Assembly: GCF_003716585.1 (NCBI RefSeq)
Contig: NZ_PTJO01000003.1
Location: forward strand, 62,001 to 126,000
DNA: 64,000 bases
Direction of reading: 5' to 3'
Origin: Corynebacterium alimapuense
Lineage (GTDB): Bacteria; Actinomycetota; Actinomycetes; Mycobacteriales; Mycobacteriaceae
Shown here: positions 45,132 through 55,230 of the stretch, piece after piece
Layout of the letters: every line of letters starts with the position of its first letter
Position numbering within the stretch: the stretch's first letter is position 1
Made by a program: the position numbers and the translations under genes
The notes under the pieces: generated by a model
Databases searched by the model: none
What the model was told of the DNA's origin: nothing
Seen by the model: only the letters and a program-made list of their open reading frames with translations

Positions 45132-47915
45132 ATGGAGCTCCCTGTGACCGAAAGCAAGAACTCCTTCAACGCCAAGCGCACCCTCGAGGTCGGCGACAAG
45201 TCCTATGACTATTTCGCCCTCGATGCAGTGCCGGGTATGGAGAAGCTGCCCTACTCCCTGAAGGTTCTCGGCGAGAACCTTCTGCGTACCGAAGACGGCT
45301 CAAATATCACCACCGAGCACATTGAGGCAATTGCCAACTGGGATCCGGAGGCAGAGCCTTCTGTCGAGATCCAGTTCACCCCGGCTCGAGTCCTTATGCA
45401 GGACTTCACCGGCGTTCCTTGTGTTGTTGACCTTGCCACTATGCGTGAGGCCATTAAGACTCTCGGTGGCGATCCGGATGGCGTTAACCCGCTGAACCCG
45501 GCCGAGATGGTCATTGACCACTCGGTGATCGTCGAAGCCTTCGGTAACTCCGCGGCTCTCGATAAGAACGTCGAGATCGAGTACCAGCGCAACGAGGAGC
45601 GTTACCAGTTCCTACGCTGGGGCTCCGAGAACTTCTCCAACTTCCGGGTTGTTCCCCCGGGAACCGGCATCGTTCACCAGGTCAACATCGAGTACCTCTC
45701 CCGCGTTGTCTTCGACAACGAGGGTGTGGCTTACCCAGACACCTGTATCGGCACTGACTCCCACACCACTATGGAAAATGGTCTGGGAATCCTGGGCTGG
45801 GGCGTCGGCGGCATTGAGGCAGAGGCGGCCATGCTCGGCCAGCCGGTCTCCATGCTCATCCCGCGTGTCGTTGGCTTCAAGCTGACCGGTGAAATCCCGG
45901 CCGGCGTCACCGCCACCGACGTGGTGCTCACCATCACCGAGATGCTTCGCGCCCACGGCGTGGTGCAGAAATTCGTCGAGTTCTACGGAAACGGCGTCAA
46001 GTCTGTCCCGCTGGCCAACCGCGCCACCATCGGCAACATGTCCCCCGAGTTCGGTTCTACCTGTGCGATGTTCCCGATCGACGAGGAGACCATCAAGTAC
46101 CTCGAGCTGACCGGCCGCTCCAAGGAAGATGTCGCTCGCGTCGAGGCTTATGCCAAGGCTCAGGGCATGTGGCTGGAAGAGGACGCTCCGGAAGCTACCT
46201 TCTCCGAGTACCTCGAGCTGGATCTGTCCACCGTCGTGCCGTCGATTGCTGGCCCGAAGCGCCCGCAGGACCGCATCCTGCTCACCGAGGCCAAGGAACA
46301 GTTCCGCAAGGACCTGCCGACCTACGCCTCTGATGAAAGCGCCGAGCCAGTTAAGGCCACCGCTGTCGAGGGAGACTCCTACAACGAGTCCTTCGCTGGC
46401 AATGGTGAGTCTGCTGCCGCAGGTGCTGAGGGTCGTGCCTCCACTCCGGTGGTCGTCGAATCCCCCAAGGGTGGCGAGTACACCCTCGACCACGGCATGG
46501 TCGCTATTGCGTCCATCACCTCGTGCACCAACACCTCTAACCCTTCGGTTCTGGTTGCCGCTGGTCTGCTGGCTCGTAAGGCCAGCGAGCTGGGTCTGCA
46601 GTCCAAGCCTTGGGTCAAGACCATCTGCGCCCCGGGTTCCCAGGTCGTTGACGGCTACTTCAAGCGCGCTGACCTGTGGAAAGACTTTGAAGCCATGGGC
46701 TTCTACCTTTCCGGCTTCGGTTGCACCTCGTGTATCGGTAACTCCGGCCCCCTTCCGTCCGAGGTTTCTGGCGCAATCAACGAGTTCGATCTCGCTGCCA
46801 CCGCAGTGCTCTCCGGCAACCGTAACTTCGAGGGTCGTATCTCCCCCGACGTGAAGATGAACTACTTGGCTTCCCCGCCGCTGGTCATCGCCTACGCTAT
46901 CGCCGGCACCGTGGACTTCGATTTCGAGACTGAGGCTCTAGGCCAGGATAAGGACGGCAACGACGTCTTCCTGAAGGACGTTTGGCCCTCCACCGCTGAG
47001 ATCGAAGAGACCATCGCTGGCGCGATCTCTCGCGAGCTCTACGAGGCTGACTACGCTGACGTCTTCAAGGGCGACCAGCAGTGGCAGGATCTCGACATCC
47101 CGACCGGTAAGACCTTCGAGTGGGACGAAAACTCGACCTACATCCGCAAGGCTCCTTACTTCGACGGCATGCCCGCCGAGGCTCAGCCGGTCACCGACAT
47201 CAAGGGCGCCCGCGTCCTGGCCAAGCTCGGCGATTCGGTCACCACTGACCATATCTCGCCGGCTTCGTCCATCAAGCCGGGCACCCCTGCGGCCCAGTAC
47301 TTGGACGCACACGGTGTCGAACGTCAGGACTACAACTCCCTGGGTGCCCGTCGTGGCAACCATGAGGTCATGGTCCGCGGTACTTTCGCTAACATCCGCC
47401 TGCAGAACCAGCTGGTCGACATCACCGGTGGCTACACTCGTGACTTCACCTTGGAAGGCGCTCCCCAGGCCTTCATCTACGATGCTGCAGAAAACTACAA
47501 GGCAGCCGGCATTCCGCTGGTCGTTTTGGGCGGTAAGGAGTACGGCACCGGATCCTCCCGTGACTGGGCGGCTAAGGGCACCAACCTTCTTGGCGTGAAG
47601 GCCGTTATCACCGAGTCCTTCGAGCGTATTCACCGCTCGAACCTCATCGGCATGGGTGTTGTCCCGTTGCAGTTCCCGGTCGGCGAGTCTCACGGCTCCC
47701 TCGGCTTGGATGGCACCGAGACCTTCGACATTGAGGGCATCACCGGCCTCAATGATGGAGTAATCCCGAAGACCATGCACGTCACCGCTACCAAGGAAGA
47801 CGGCACCACCGTGGAATTCGATGCAGCAGTGCGCATCGACACCCCCGGCGAGGCTGAGTACTACCGTAACGGCGGCATCCTGCAGTACGTTCTGCGCCAG
47901 ATGGCAGCCGTCTAA
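45132..47915 (+). CDS. acn: Aconitate hydratase
   Basis: 927 aa, near-identical in layout to C. glutamicum Acn. TCA-cycle enzyme interconverting citrate and isocitrate with a 4Fe-4S cluster. Cluster ligands Cys465 (SCTNTSNPS), Cys531 and Cys534 (GCTSCIG) are present; a low-complexity linker (about 405-440) lies before the first. Codon use is strongly biased, as expected for a highly expressed gene, which explains long open antisense frames. The ATG at 45132 with GAAGAGGAA upstream is chosen. Followed by a strong hairpin and acnR. Confidence 0.98.
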   Translation: MELPVTESKNSFNAKRTLEVGDKSYDYFALDAVPGMEKLPYSLKVLGENLLRTEDGSNITTEHIEAIANWDPEAEPSVEIQFTPARVLMQDFTGVPCVVDLATMREAIKTLGGDPDGVNPLNPAEMVIDHSVIVEAFGNSAALDKNVEIEYQRNEERYQFLRWGSENFSNFRVVPPGTGIVHQVNIEYLSRVVFDNEGVAYPDTCIGTDSHTTMENGLGILGWGVGGIEAEAAMLGQPVSMLIPRVVGFKLTGEIPAGVTATDVVLTITEMLRAHGVVQKFVEFYGNGVKSVPLANRATIGNMSPEFGSTCAMFPIDEETIKYLELTGRSKEDVARVEAYAKAQGMWLEEDAPEATFSEYLELDLSTVVPSIAGPKRPQDRILLTEAKEQFRKDLPTYASDESAEPVKATAVEGDSYNESFAGNGESAAAGAEGRASTPVVVESPKGGEYTLDHGMVAIASITSCTNTSNPSVLVAAGLLARKASELGLQSKPWVKTICAPGSQVVDGYFKRADLWKDFEAMGFYLSGFGCTSCIGNSGPLPSEVSGAINEFDLAATAVLSGNRNFEGRISPDVKMNYLASPPLVIAYAIAGTVDFDFETEALGQDKDGNDVFLKDVWPSTAEIEETIAGAISRELYEADYADVFKGDQQWQDLDIPTGKTFEWDENSTYIRKAPYFDGMPAEAQPVTDIKGARVLAKLGDSVTTDHISPASSIKPGTPAAQYLDAHGVERQDYNSLGARRGNHEVMVRGTFANIRLQNQLVDITGGYTRDFTLEGAPQAFIYDAAENYKAAGIPLVVLGGKEYGTGSSRDWAAKGTNLLGVKAVITESFERIHRSNLIGMGVVPLQFPVGESHGSLGLDGTETFDIEGITGLNDGVIPKTMHVTATKEDGTTVEFDAAVRIDTPGEAEYYRNGGILQYVLRQMAAV

Positions 47916-47951
47916 GGCTCATCGTTTCGCGCAGTCAACACTGCATTCTTT

Positions 47952-48007
47952 GAGGGGACTGCCTCCTCGGTAGACATCACCGTCTCCCGAGGAGGCAGTC
48001 CTCTTTT
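47952..48007 (+). terminator. Intrinsic terminator between acn and acnR
   Basis: An approximately 18-bp stem with one G-T pair (47953-47970 with 47987-48004), an inner AGAC/GTCT extension in the loop, and a TTTT run. It should limit read-through from acn into acnR, lowering repressor level relative to the enzyme. Confidence 0.88.
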
Positions 48008-48039
48008 CGCGTCTTTGCCTTTGCTAGGAGGACTTTTCA

Positions 48040-48606
48040 ATGCCTTTGGTCAGCGATCTCGAGCTCACACGCCGCCGTACGGAGATTCTGGAGGGCGCCC
48101 GGCGTTGTTTTGCTGAACACGGCTACGAAGGTGCCACGGTTCGATTACTCGAGAGAGCCACCGGAAAGTCTCGCGGTGCAATTTTCCATCATTTCGGCGA
48201 CAAGGAGAACCTCTTTCTGGCCTTGGCGCGGGAAGATGCTGCTAGGCAGGCGGCAGTAGTCGCTGAAGAGGGCCTAGTTGAGGTGATGCGCGATATGCTC
48301 AAACACCCTGAGCGTTATGACTGGTTAGCCACCAGGTTGGAAATCACCAAGCTGCTCCGCACAGACGCGGTCTTCCGTATCCGCTGGCGCAAGCATCAAG
48401 AGGTCCTTGATTCCGCAGTGGAAGATCGATTGTCGCAGCTCGCTGCCGATGGTCGCATGAGAACAGATGTCTCCGCCGATGTGCTTCATACCTATCTGGA
48501 AACGGTCCTCGATGGGTTCATCACTAGGTTGGCTTCTGGTGGGTCTACTGAAGGTCTTGAAGAGGTCCTCGACTTGGTTGAGAGCACTGTCAGAAAGCGC
48601 TCCTAA
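48040..48606 (+). CDS. acnR: TetR-family repressor AcnR
   Basis: 188 aa. Repressor of aconitase in corynebacteria. N-terminal TetR helix-turn-helix (about 12-57, ILEGARRCFAEHGYEGATVR...GAIFHHFGDKENLF), then the ligand-binding domain, ending GFITRLASGGSTEGLEEVLDLVESTVRKRS. In C. glutamicum AcnR senses citrate with Mg2+. A strong AGGAGG precedes the ATG. Its operator lies at 44987-45002. Confidence 0.96.
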   Translation: MPLVSDLELTRRRTEILEGARRCFAEHGYEGATVRLLERATGKSRGAIFHHFGDKENLFLALAREDAARQAAVVAEEGLVEVMRDMLKHPERYDWLATRLEITKLLRTDAVFRIRWRKHQEVLDSAVEDRLSQLAADGRMRTDVSADVLHTYLETVLDGFITRLASGGSTEGLEEVLDLVESTVRKRS

Positions 48607-48619
48607 ACAGGATGCGTAG

Positions 48620-48636
48620 GTGTGTAGAATACACAC
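48620..48636. promoter_or_regulatory. Inverted repeat over the -10 of the first amidotransferase gene
   Basis: GTGTGTA-gaa-TACACAC, 17 bases, overlaps the -10-like TAGAAT (48625-48630) and ends two bases before the ATG. A protein bound here would block transcription of the leaderless mRNA. Confidence 0.45.
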
Positions 48637-48638
48637 TT

Positions 48639-49379
48639 ATGCCTAAAGTCCTCTTTGTTTCGCTCCGCTCTGGTGAACTCGCAGATCAAGTTTCCACTGC
48701 CGAGTATCGCGACTTTATCCAGACCACAGGCTTGACTTTTCCTGAACTTCCCATGATAGTTCTAAGTTCGACCGAACGTAGCGTGGGCAATCTCAGCGAC
48801 TATGACGGAGTGATAGTGGGCGGAAGTTCGCTCAACATCACCAATGAACCGTGGGATGATTGGCAACACCATATTCATCAGCAACTGAGTGAAATCATAG
48901 AATCTGGACTACCCACGTTTCTGGTCTGTTATGGAGCCAGTTGGCTAGCACACACCGTAGGAGGGACCATTGGCCACCAGTTTGCTGAGCAAAGTGGTCC
49001 CACCTATGTCGAACTCACTGATGCCGGACGCACAGATCCCATCAGCGCAGGCTTGCCCGATAGTTTTACTTCGTTGACTGGGCATACCGAGTGTATTGAA
49101 GCTATTTCTCCCGAGCTGACAGTGTTGGCAAGTGGGCCTAGCTGTCCCGTTCAATTTCTCCGCTATCGCGAACATGTTTGGGCAACGCAGTTCCACTCAG
49201 ACATGGACGCCGCTGCCATGCACGACCGGATGAATTTCTACCGTGATTACGGATACTTCTCCCCGGAAGACTACGACACCATCGTCGCCGGCCTACCTCA
49301 AGTCGACACCACGTGGTCAAACCAGTTGATGCGCAATTTTGTCGACTATTGTGACCGGCGTCAGCTGTCCTTTCGCTAG
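48639..49379 (+). CDS. Class I glutamine amidotransferase-like protein (copy A)
   Basis: 246 aa GMP-synthase-type glutaminase domain without a synthetase domain. Nucleophile Cys97 (LVCYGAS) and His186 (QFHSDMD) are present, but the usual third residue Glu is Asp188 (HSD, not HPE). Clearly related to the gene at 55231. Its position after acn-acnR is shared with a C. glutamicum gene annotated as a glutamine amidotransferase. The ATG at 48639 has TAGAAT eight bases upstream. The amide acceptor is unknown. Confidence 0.83.
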   Translation: MPKVLFVSLRSGELADQVSTAEYRDFIQTTGLTFPELPMIVLSSTERSVGNLSDYDGVIVGGSSLNITNEPWDDWQHHIHQQLSEIIESGLPTFLVCYGASWLAHTVGGTIGHQFAEQSGPTYVELTDAGRTDPISAGLPDSFTSLTGHTECIEAISPELTVLASGPSCPVQFLRYREHVWATQFHSDMDAAAMHDRMNFYRDYGYFSPEDYDTIVAGLPQVDTTWSNQLMRNFVDYCDRRQLSFR

Positions 49380-50065
49380 AGCTTCTCGACGCCGTGTTTG
49401 GCGGCTTCGACTCCACCTGTGCCATCGATGAAGGGCAGGATGTCTCTTTCCGGGAACGAGTCTCGAGTGGCCATCTCTGCAATGACCATGGCCACTAGCT
49501 CACGAGAGGTCTCGACAGCCCCATCTCCGGGCAATGCACCAGAGATGACTTCGATGCCATTAGCCGGATCCATAGTCAGCCTGGCTGGGGCGAGGATAAG
49601 GAAGTCTAGTTCGGAGTCGAGCAACCGCTGATCTACGGTCTTTTTAGAGTCGGCATAAGGGAAGAATGGATCCTCTGGATCAATCCCATGGTCGAGGGAA
49701 CCCAGGTAGGAGACCATGATGAGCTTGGGTTGCTGCGAAGTTTCGTCCTTGAGCTTTTCCAAAGCACCGATGCAACACAGTGCCCCATCTCGGTCAATGG
49801 CATAAGTGGCGGTGGCGCCTCCATGCCCACCGCTGCCAGCCGACCAGACCACAACATCAAACTCGCCCAACAGCTGTGCCCAGTCATCGGTGTCGAGAAC
49901 ACTAAGGTCACGAACTAGTGGAGTGGATCCGAGAGCTTCAATATCTGGGACTTGTTCAGGACTTCTAATCAAAGAAGTGACATCAAGGCCTGCAGAAACG
50001 AGCCGAGGAGTGGACAGTTGGGCAACTTTTCCGTGCCCGCCGATGATCAATACCTTCTTTGTCAT
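49376..50065 (-). CDS. NAD(P)-binding protein, NmrA/atypical SDR-like
   Basis: 229 aa. Rossmann fold with the N-terminal dinucleotide loop GGHGKVAQLS (about 9-18), and the atypical-SDR pattern YADSKKTVDQRLLDSELDFLILAPARL (about 133-158). YwnB/YtfG-like proteins of this type act as quinone or redox-sensing reductases; the substrate is unknown here. The ATG at 50065 is chosen because TAGGGT lies seven bases upstream; a GTG at 50074 is the alternative. The stop overlaps the convergent amidotransferase by four bases. Confidence 0.82.
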   Translation of the reverse strand: MTKKVLIIGGHGKVAQLSTPRLVSAGLDVTSLIRSPEQVPDIEALGSTPLVRDLSVLDTDDWAQLLGEFDVVVWSAGSGGHGGATATYAIDRDGALCCIGALEKLKDETSQQPKLIMVSYLGSLDHGIDPEDPFFPYADSKKTVDQRLLDSELDFLILAPARLTMDPANGIEVISGALPGDGAVETSRELVAMVIAEMATRDSFPERDILPFIDGTGGVEAAKHGVEKL

Positions 50066-50082
50066 GTCATCCACCCTACGGA

Positions 50083-50583
50083 CTATTTGGGCCGCATGCC
50101 CTCAACATAACGCCTTGTTGCCCATTTCTGTACCGCGTGTGCCACTGGAGATCCCAACCGAGCCAACCACCAGGAATGTTGAGAAAACGCCACACAACGG
50201 CCAGTGACTTCGCCAGAATCTGCTAAATCAATGATGAATGCTTCTTCCCCGCATTCGACATGCCCAGGTAGGGTCCCATAGACCAATACATGGCGGTCTG
50301 GAGTGGATTCCTCGTGGAGGATCAGACACGGAGACATCGTCGGACCGAAAGTAAGTCGGACTAGTAGACCTTCACGGCTAACTTTGACTCCAGCATGTTC
50401 ATGCGCTCGCCAATCCGTTAAACGAGTCGCGGCAGCTGAAAAACACTCTGTTCCGTGGCCCAAGACAGCCGAATGATCAGTGATTGCCCACGAGTCATCA
50501 AGGCCAAACTCGCTGGGAGCTTGTCCCTTGGCAAGCCCTAGGGTGACTAACTTTAAATGATCAGGATAGGTCAGTGAGGACAA
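50083..50583 (-). CDS. DUF1990-family protein
   Basis: 166 aa. LTYPDHLKLVTLGLAKGQAPSEF at the N-terminus and HVECGEEAFIIDLADSGEVTGRCVAFSQHSWWLARLGSPVAHAVQ at the C-terminus (blocks, with unlisted residues between) are DUF1990 hallmarks, a lipocalin/START-like fold of unknown role. The only reasonable start is a TTG that directly abuts the stop of the upstream small membrane gene, implying translational coupling. Confidence 0.78.
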   Translation of the reverse strand: MSSLTYPDHLKLVTLGLAKGQAPSEFGLDDSWAITDHSAVLGHGTECFSAAATRLTDWRAHEHAGVKVSREGLLVRLTFGPTMSPCLILHEESTPDRHVLVYGTLPGHVECGEEAFIIDLADSGEVTGRCVAFSQHSWWLARLGSPVAHAVQKWATRRYVEGMRPK

Positions 50584-50805
50584 CTACTTGCGACCGAACA
50601 TCCAATAAGAGGCTGGGCCCACGCCGTTGAGTGCTTGTGCCAGCACCCACACCCACTTCGGGCCGCGGATATCTTCCGCTGGGCGACGGTAGATATCAAT
50701 CAATACTGCAGTTTTAGCAACCACATCAGCAATGGTGAGTGCTGCTAGGCCAGCTTTCTGACCACAGCTCGCGTTTGAACAGCTCTTGAGATCTTTAGCA
50801 GTCAT
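50584..50805 (-). CDS. Small membrane protein with PLDc_N-like domain
   Basis: 73 aa from the ATG at 50805. KTAVLIDIYRRPAEDIRG followed by PKWVWVLAQALNGVGPASYWMFGRK is the pattern of the phospholipase-D-nuclease N-terminal (PLDc_N) domain, usually two short transmembrane hairpins; here the first segment is LAALTIADVVAK. No catalytic HKD domain follows. Coupled to the DUF1990 gene. Confidence 0.72.
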   Translation of the reverse strand: MTAKDLKSCSNASCGQKAGLAALTIADVVAKTAVLIDIYRRPAEDIRGPKWVWVLAQALNGVGPASYWMFGRK

Positions 50806-50842
50806 AGTGTCCAATCCTAGTTGACGCCGATATGCTTGAGGA

Positions 50843-51112
50843 ATGTTTGCCATCATGACAGTCACCGGCGCAGATCACACCGGAATCATTGCCGCCGTAA
50901 CCACCACTCTGGCCGAGCAGGAGATCAACATTCTCGATGTCTCCCAGACAATCATGGATGAGTGGTTCACCATGATTCTGCGGGTCGAGTTCGATGAACA
51001 CGCCACCGATATCTCCACCATTCAGAAGCGGATTTTAGAGGTGGAGCAGGCCCAAGGTCTCATTATCCGAATCCAATCCGAGGCACTGTTTACTGCCGTT
51101 AACGAGATTTAG
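50843..51112 (+). CDS. ACT-domain protein (UPF0237)
   Basis: 89 aa, one complete ACT domain ([42 protein letters not shown]...). UPF0237 proteins are small regulators presumed to bind an amino acid or related ligand. Its stop lies 20 bases before the PFL gene; this two-gene arrangement recurs in many distantly related bacteria and archaea, so the pair probably works together. TATGCT (50831-50836) is six bases before the ATG. Confidence 0.88.
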   Translation: MFAIMTVTGADHTGIIAAVTTTLAEQEINILDVSQTIMDEWFTMILRVEFDEHATDISTIQKRILEVEQAQGLIIRIQSEALFTAVNEI

Positions 51113-51132
51113 ACAGGATTACAGGCCACTCT

Positions 51133-52497
51133 ATGAGCTTTCATCTAAACACCCGAAGCATCCTCGATACCATCGAGATGATTGAACAGTACCGACTAGA
51201 TATCCGCACCGTGACTATGGGTATTTCCTTACTCGGATGCACAAGATCGACTATGGATGAGACGTGTCAGGCTGTCCACGATCTCGTGGTCACTCGGGCC
51301 GAGCGATTGGTCGAGGTATGCGAAGGCATCGAGGCCGAACTAGGAATCCCGATTGTCAACAAACGCATCTCGGTGACTCCGGTTGCGCTAATCACCGCTG
51401 GACTCGAGGGCAATCCAGCAGATATTGCGCGTGCTTTAGACTCCGCGGCCAAGAAGGTCGGCGTCAACTTCATCGGTGGCTACTCTGCACTCGTCGAAAA
51501 GGGCGCAACTACCGCAGACAAAGCCCTCATCCGTTCGATCCCGGAAGCGTTGAGCCAGACCGATGTAGTGTGTTCCTCGGTCAATATTGCTACCTCGCGG
51601 GCAGGCATCAACATGAATGCTGCTGCCGCTATGGGCCGAGTTATCAAAGAATCTGCGGAGCTGACTAAAGATCAATCAGCGATCGCCTGCGCCAAACTGG
51701 TGGTCTTTGCCAACTCTGTCGGCGATAACCCGTTTATGGCGGGCGCTTACCACGGCGTCGAAGAACCCGATTGTGTGGTCTCAGTGGGTGTCTCCGGACC
51801 CGGTGTAGTTGACCGGGCACTCGGCTCCCTCGAGGGTGCCAGCCTCGACGAGGTCGCAGAAGAGATCAAGAAGGCAGCATTCAAGATCACCCGCGCAGGA
51901 CAACTGGTGGGTGATATGGCGGCAGAGCGGCTTGGCGTGCCCTTCGGCATCGTCGACCTTTCGCTGGCACCGACCGCCGAACAAGGTGATTCTGTGGCCC
52001 ACATCCTTGAACACATGGGGCTTGATCAGGTAGGCACCCATGGCACTACCGCTGCTCTAGCACTGCTCAATGACGCAGTGAAAAAGGGCGGCATGATGGC
52101 CTGCTCGCGTGTGGGTGGGCTTTCCGGTTCTTTCATCCCGGTCTCCGAGGACAAAGGAATGATCGATGCCGTGCGTTCCGGCTCGATCACCATGGACAAA
52201 CTCGAAGCGATGACTGCCATCTGCTCGGTCGGATTCGACATGATCGCTATTCCTGGAAATACCACCGCAGAGACTATCGCGGGCATGATCGCCGATGAAG
52301 CCGCCATTGGTGTGATGAATCATAAGACTACTGCGGTCCGAGTAATCCCGGTCCCTGGAACCGCACCTGGAGACGAGGTCAACTTCGGAGGTCTTCTAGG
52401 ATATGCCCCAGTCATTCCGGTCAACCAAGTTGGCAACTCCACATTTATTAACCGTGGAGGGTTCATCCCCGCCCCAGTTCACGGCTTCCGCAACTAA
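51133..52497 (+). CDS. PFL-like protein (UPF0210/DUF711)
   Basis: 454 aa, full family length. Structures of UPF0210 members show a fold related to glycyl-radical/PFL-type barrels, but no glycyl-radical motif is seen here and no reaction is known. Typical blocks include [38 protein letters not shown], and the C-terminal [23 protein letters not shown], followed by NKG-free ligand loops. Encoded with the ACT protein. Confidence 0.88.
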   Translation: MSFHLNTRSILDTIEMIEQYRLDIRTVTMGISLLGCTRSTMDETCQAVHDLVVTRAERLVEVCEGIEAELGIPIVNKRISVTPVALITAGLEGNPADIARALDSAAKKVGVNFIGGYSALVEKGATTADKALIRSIPEALSQTDVVCSSVNIATSRAGINMNAAAAMGRVIKESAELTKDQSAIACAKLVVFANSVGDNPFMAGAYHGVEEPDCVVSVGVSGPGVVDRALGSLEGASLDEVAEEIKKAAFKITRAGQLVGDMAAERLGVPFGIVDLSLAPTAEQGDSVAHILEHMGLDQVGTHGTTAALALLNDAVKKGGMMACSRVGGLSGSFIPVSEDKGMIDAVRSGSITMDKLEAMTAICSVGFDMIAIPGNTTAETIAGMIADEAAIGVMNHKTTAVRVIPVPGTAPGDEVNFGGLLGYAPVIPVNQVGNSTFINRGGFIPAPVHGFRN

Positions 52498-52544
52498 GGT
52501 TTTTCCAAGAGCTTTTTCGGGCTCGGGCGTAGAATATAACTATT

Positions 52545-55220
52545 ATGTTCTCTCCGTATGCGCTAGCTGCCCAGGAAGTTTTTGATAGCTTAGACAGTCG
52601 TCCCGAGGGCTTATCAGCTCAAGAGGTAGTTAACGCAAAGAGCGCTCATGGTGACAATATTCTGCCCCAAGCTCCCGCAGAATCTGCGTTTCATCGGTTG
52701 TTGAGACAATTCAATGACCCGATGATCTTTGTCCTTATCGGGGCCGCGGCGCTCACCGCTGTTCTCGGGCATTACATCGACACCATTGTTATTGCCGCGG
52801 TGGTGTTGATTAACGCGCTCGTCGGTTTCATCGAAGAGGGCAAAGCAGCCAATGCTCTGGCGGCTATTCAGAACATGCTCTCCCCTACCTCCCAAGTACG
52901 CCGTGACGGGCGCTGGATGACCGTGGGCGCAGAGGAATTGGTCCCCGGCGATGTCGTCAAGCTCAGTGCCGGCGATAAGGTGCCAGCTGACTTACGTCTA
53001 TTTCAAGCCAGCAGTTTACGCATTGAGGAAGCCGCACTGACCGGTGAGTCAGTGCCCTCAGACAAACGTTCCAATGCCGTGGAACAAGACGCCGATCTTG
53101 GTGATCGCAGCTCGATGGCCTTTTCTAGTACCACTGTCGTTGCTGGCTCCGGATTAGGAATAGCTACCGCAACCGGTAAAGATACCGAGATTGGCCGGAT
53201 TACCTCCCTCCTCAACCAAGTTGAGCACGTGGAAACTCCGCTGATGAAGTCAATGGCTAAGTTCTCTTCCTTCCTCGCTGTTGCTGCCGTGATCATGGCA
53301 GCACTCATGGCAGTGACCTCGGTGCTGCTCTATGACACCAGCTGGGAGGAAGTATTCATGTCCGCCATCGGTTTTGGCGTGGCAGTCATCCCTGAGGGGC
53401 TGCCAGCAGTCATGGCCATTACCTTGGCTTTGGGTGTGCAAAAGATGGCTGATCGTAAAGCCATCACGCGTCGCCTCAACTCCGTCGAAACGCTCGGCTC
53501 AGTCACTACCATCTGCACAGATAAGACCGGAACGCTCACCAGAAACGAAATGACTGTCCGGACCGTAGTTACCCGGGCGCATACCTACCAGGTCACAGGC
53601 ACCGGATATGCACCGCAGGGCGAGGTTCTTATCGACGGTCGCAGCGTCACTATGAGCTCTCCCGCGCACCCAGATCTAGCTCACATGGTGGAGGTAGCTG
53701 AACACGCCAATGACGCGGCCGTCGAAAAGCATGAGGGCAGCTGGACTCTGATCGGAGAACCCACTGACGGCGGTATCCGCACCTTCGCCCTCAAGGCTGG
53801 CTCGACCAATCCAGAAAATCGGATCGCAGCAGTGCCCTTCGATTCTGAACATAAGTACATGGCCACTCTGGATCAGCTCTCTGCAGACTTGGTCATCCAT
53901 CTCAAGGGTGCTCCCGATCGGCTTCTGGAGCGTTGTTCCTTCCAAGCAGGGCCCAATGAGACCACCGAGCCGATGGATCGGGATTTCTGGGAAGCACAGA
54001 TCGAACAATTAGGTTCCAAAGGGCTGCGAGTTCTTGCCGCGGCACGGCGCTCGGTGGCGGAAACAACCACCGATATCACCACTGAAGATATCGACGCTGG
54101 CGGCTTCGAGTTCTTAGGTCTCTATGGCATCATCGATCCTCCCCGCGACGAAGTTCCAGAGGCGGTAGCTACTGTCCAGCGGGCAGGTGTGCGTGTCCGG
54201 ATGATCACCGGTGATCACGCTTCAACCGCCGCTGCCATTGCCCGCGAAATTGGCCTGGCCGGCACCACAGCGATCACCGGCGCCGAGCTGGAAGCTGCCA
54301 CCGATGAACAATTGCGCGAGATCGTCAGTGACTATGACGTCTTCGCTCGTACCAGCCCTGAGCACAAACTGCGGTTAGTGCGTGCCTTGCAAGATAACGG
54401 AGAAGTCGTCGCTATGACTGGCGACGGCGTCAACGACGCACCTTCACTCAAGCAAGCGGACGTCGGCGTAGCCATGGGCATCAAGGGCACTGAGGCGACT
54501 AAAGAGGCCGCGGATGTGGTCTTGGGCGATGACAACTTCGCCACCATTGCCTCGGCGATGAAGATGGGCCGAACCATCTACGACAATCTGCGCAAGGCCA
54601 TCGTGTTCATGTTGCCGACTAATGGTGGCCAGGGCTTAGTGATCTTCGTGGCCATGCTGGCCGGTATGACCTTGCCAATTACTGCACTGCAGGTGCTGTG
54701 GGTCAACCTCATTACTGCCGTTACCTTGTCGTTGGCGTTATCATTTGAACCCTCTGAGCCGGGAATTATGAAACGTTCGCCCCGCGATCCGGCGGCCCCG
54801 TTGCTGGATCGGGAAGCGATCATCCGGATTCTCTACGTTTCTGCACTTATCGGTGCTGTCACCATCTGGGTATTCAATGACGCCTACGACAGTGGCGTGA
54901 GTTTAGATGCTGCCAGAACGGTGGCGGTGAACACCCTCGTTGTTGGTCAGATCTTCTACCTATTTACTGCTCGCTTCTCGCACGTTTCCGCCCTACGCCG
55001 TGAATTGTTCACCGCCAACCCAGTTTCATGGGCCTGCGTCGGAATCATGCTGCTGCTGCAGTTGGGCTTTTGCTACCTGCCTTTCATGCAAACCGCGTTC
55101 AACACCACCGCAGTGAACTGGATTGGCTGGATTGTTCCGCTCTTTGCTGGCATCTTGGTCTTCGCAGCGGTAGAAATTGAGAAGCTCATCCGGCGACGAA
55201 GCGCTATTACGAGCGAGTAG
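52545..55220 (+). CDS. P-type cation-transporting ATPase, CtpF-like
   Basis: 891 aa P2-type ATPase. N-terminal cation-ATPase domain, about ten transmembrane helices, TGES (166-169), M4 motif PEGLPA, phosphorylation site DKTGT (Asp326), and hinge TGDGVNDAP. In M6, NLIT-Ala725 replaces the Ca2+-binding Asp of SERCA (NLVTD), as in M. tuberculosis CtpF (NMTTA). Ca2+ is a plausible but unproven substrate. The ATG at 52545 has TAGAAT nine bases upstream. Confidence 0.9.
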   Translation: MFSPYALAAQEVFDSLDSRPEGLSAQEVVNAKSAHGDNILPQAPAESAFHRLLRQFNDPMIFVLIGAAALTAVLGHYIDTIVIAAVVLINALVGFIEEGKAANALAAIQNMLSPTSQVRRDGRWMTVGAEELVPGDVVKLSAGDKVPADLRLFQASSLRIEEAALTGESVPSDKRSNAVEQDADLGDRSSMAFSSTTVVAGSGLGIATATGKDTEIGRITSLLNQVEHVETPLMKSMAKFSSFLAVAAVIMAALMAVTSVLLYDTSWEEVFMSAIGFGVAVIPEGLPAVMAITLALGVQKMADRKAITRRLNSVETLGSVTTICTDKTGTLTRNEMTVRTVVTRAHTYQVTGTGYAPQGEVLIDGRSVTMSSPAHPDLAHMVEVAEHANDAAVEKHEGSWTLIGEPTDGGIRTFALKAGSTNPENRIAAVPFDSEHKYMATLDQLSADLVIHLKGAPDRLLERCSFQAGPNETTEPMDRDFWEAQIEQLGSKGLRVLAAARRSVAETTTDITTEDIDAGGFEFLGLYGIIDPPRDEVPEAVATVQRAGVRVRMITGDHASTAAAIAREIGLAGTTAITGAELEAATDEQLREIVSDYDVFARTSPEHKLRLVRALQDNGEVVAMTGDGVNDAPSLKQADVGVAMGIKGTEATKEAADVVLGDDNFATIASAMKMGRTIYDNLRKAIVFMLPTNGGQGLVIFVAMLAGMTLPITALQVLWVNLITAVTLSLALSFEPSEPGIMKRSPRDPAAPLLDREAIIRILYVSALIGAVTIWVFNDAYDSGVSLDAARTVAVNTLVVGQIFYLFTARFSHVSALRRELFTANPVSWACVGIMLLLQLGFCYLPFMQTAFNTTAVNWIGWIVPLFAGILVFAAVEIEKLIRRRSAITSE

Positions 55221-55230
55221 ACTGCTCGGT

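Noticed and set aside
45612..47780. Long antisense frames inside acn (45612-46493 and 46938-47780, minus strand)
   Set aside because: They are mirror frames of the strongly codon-biased aconitase gene; no start signal and no recognisable protein features.
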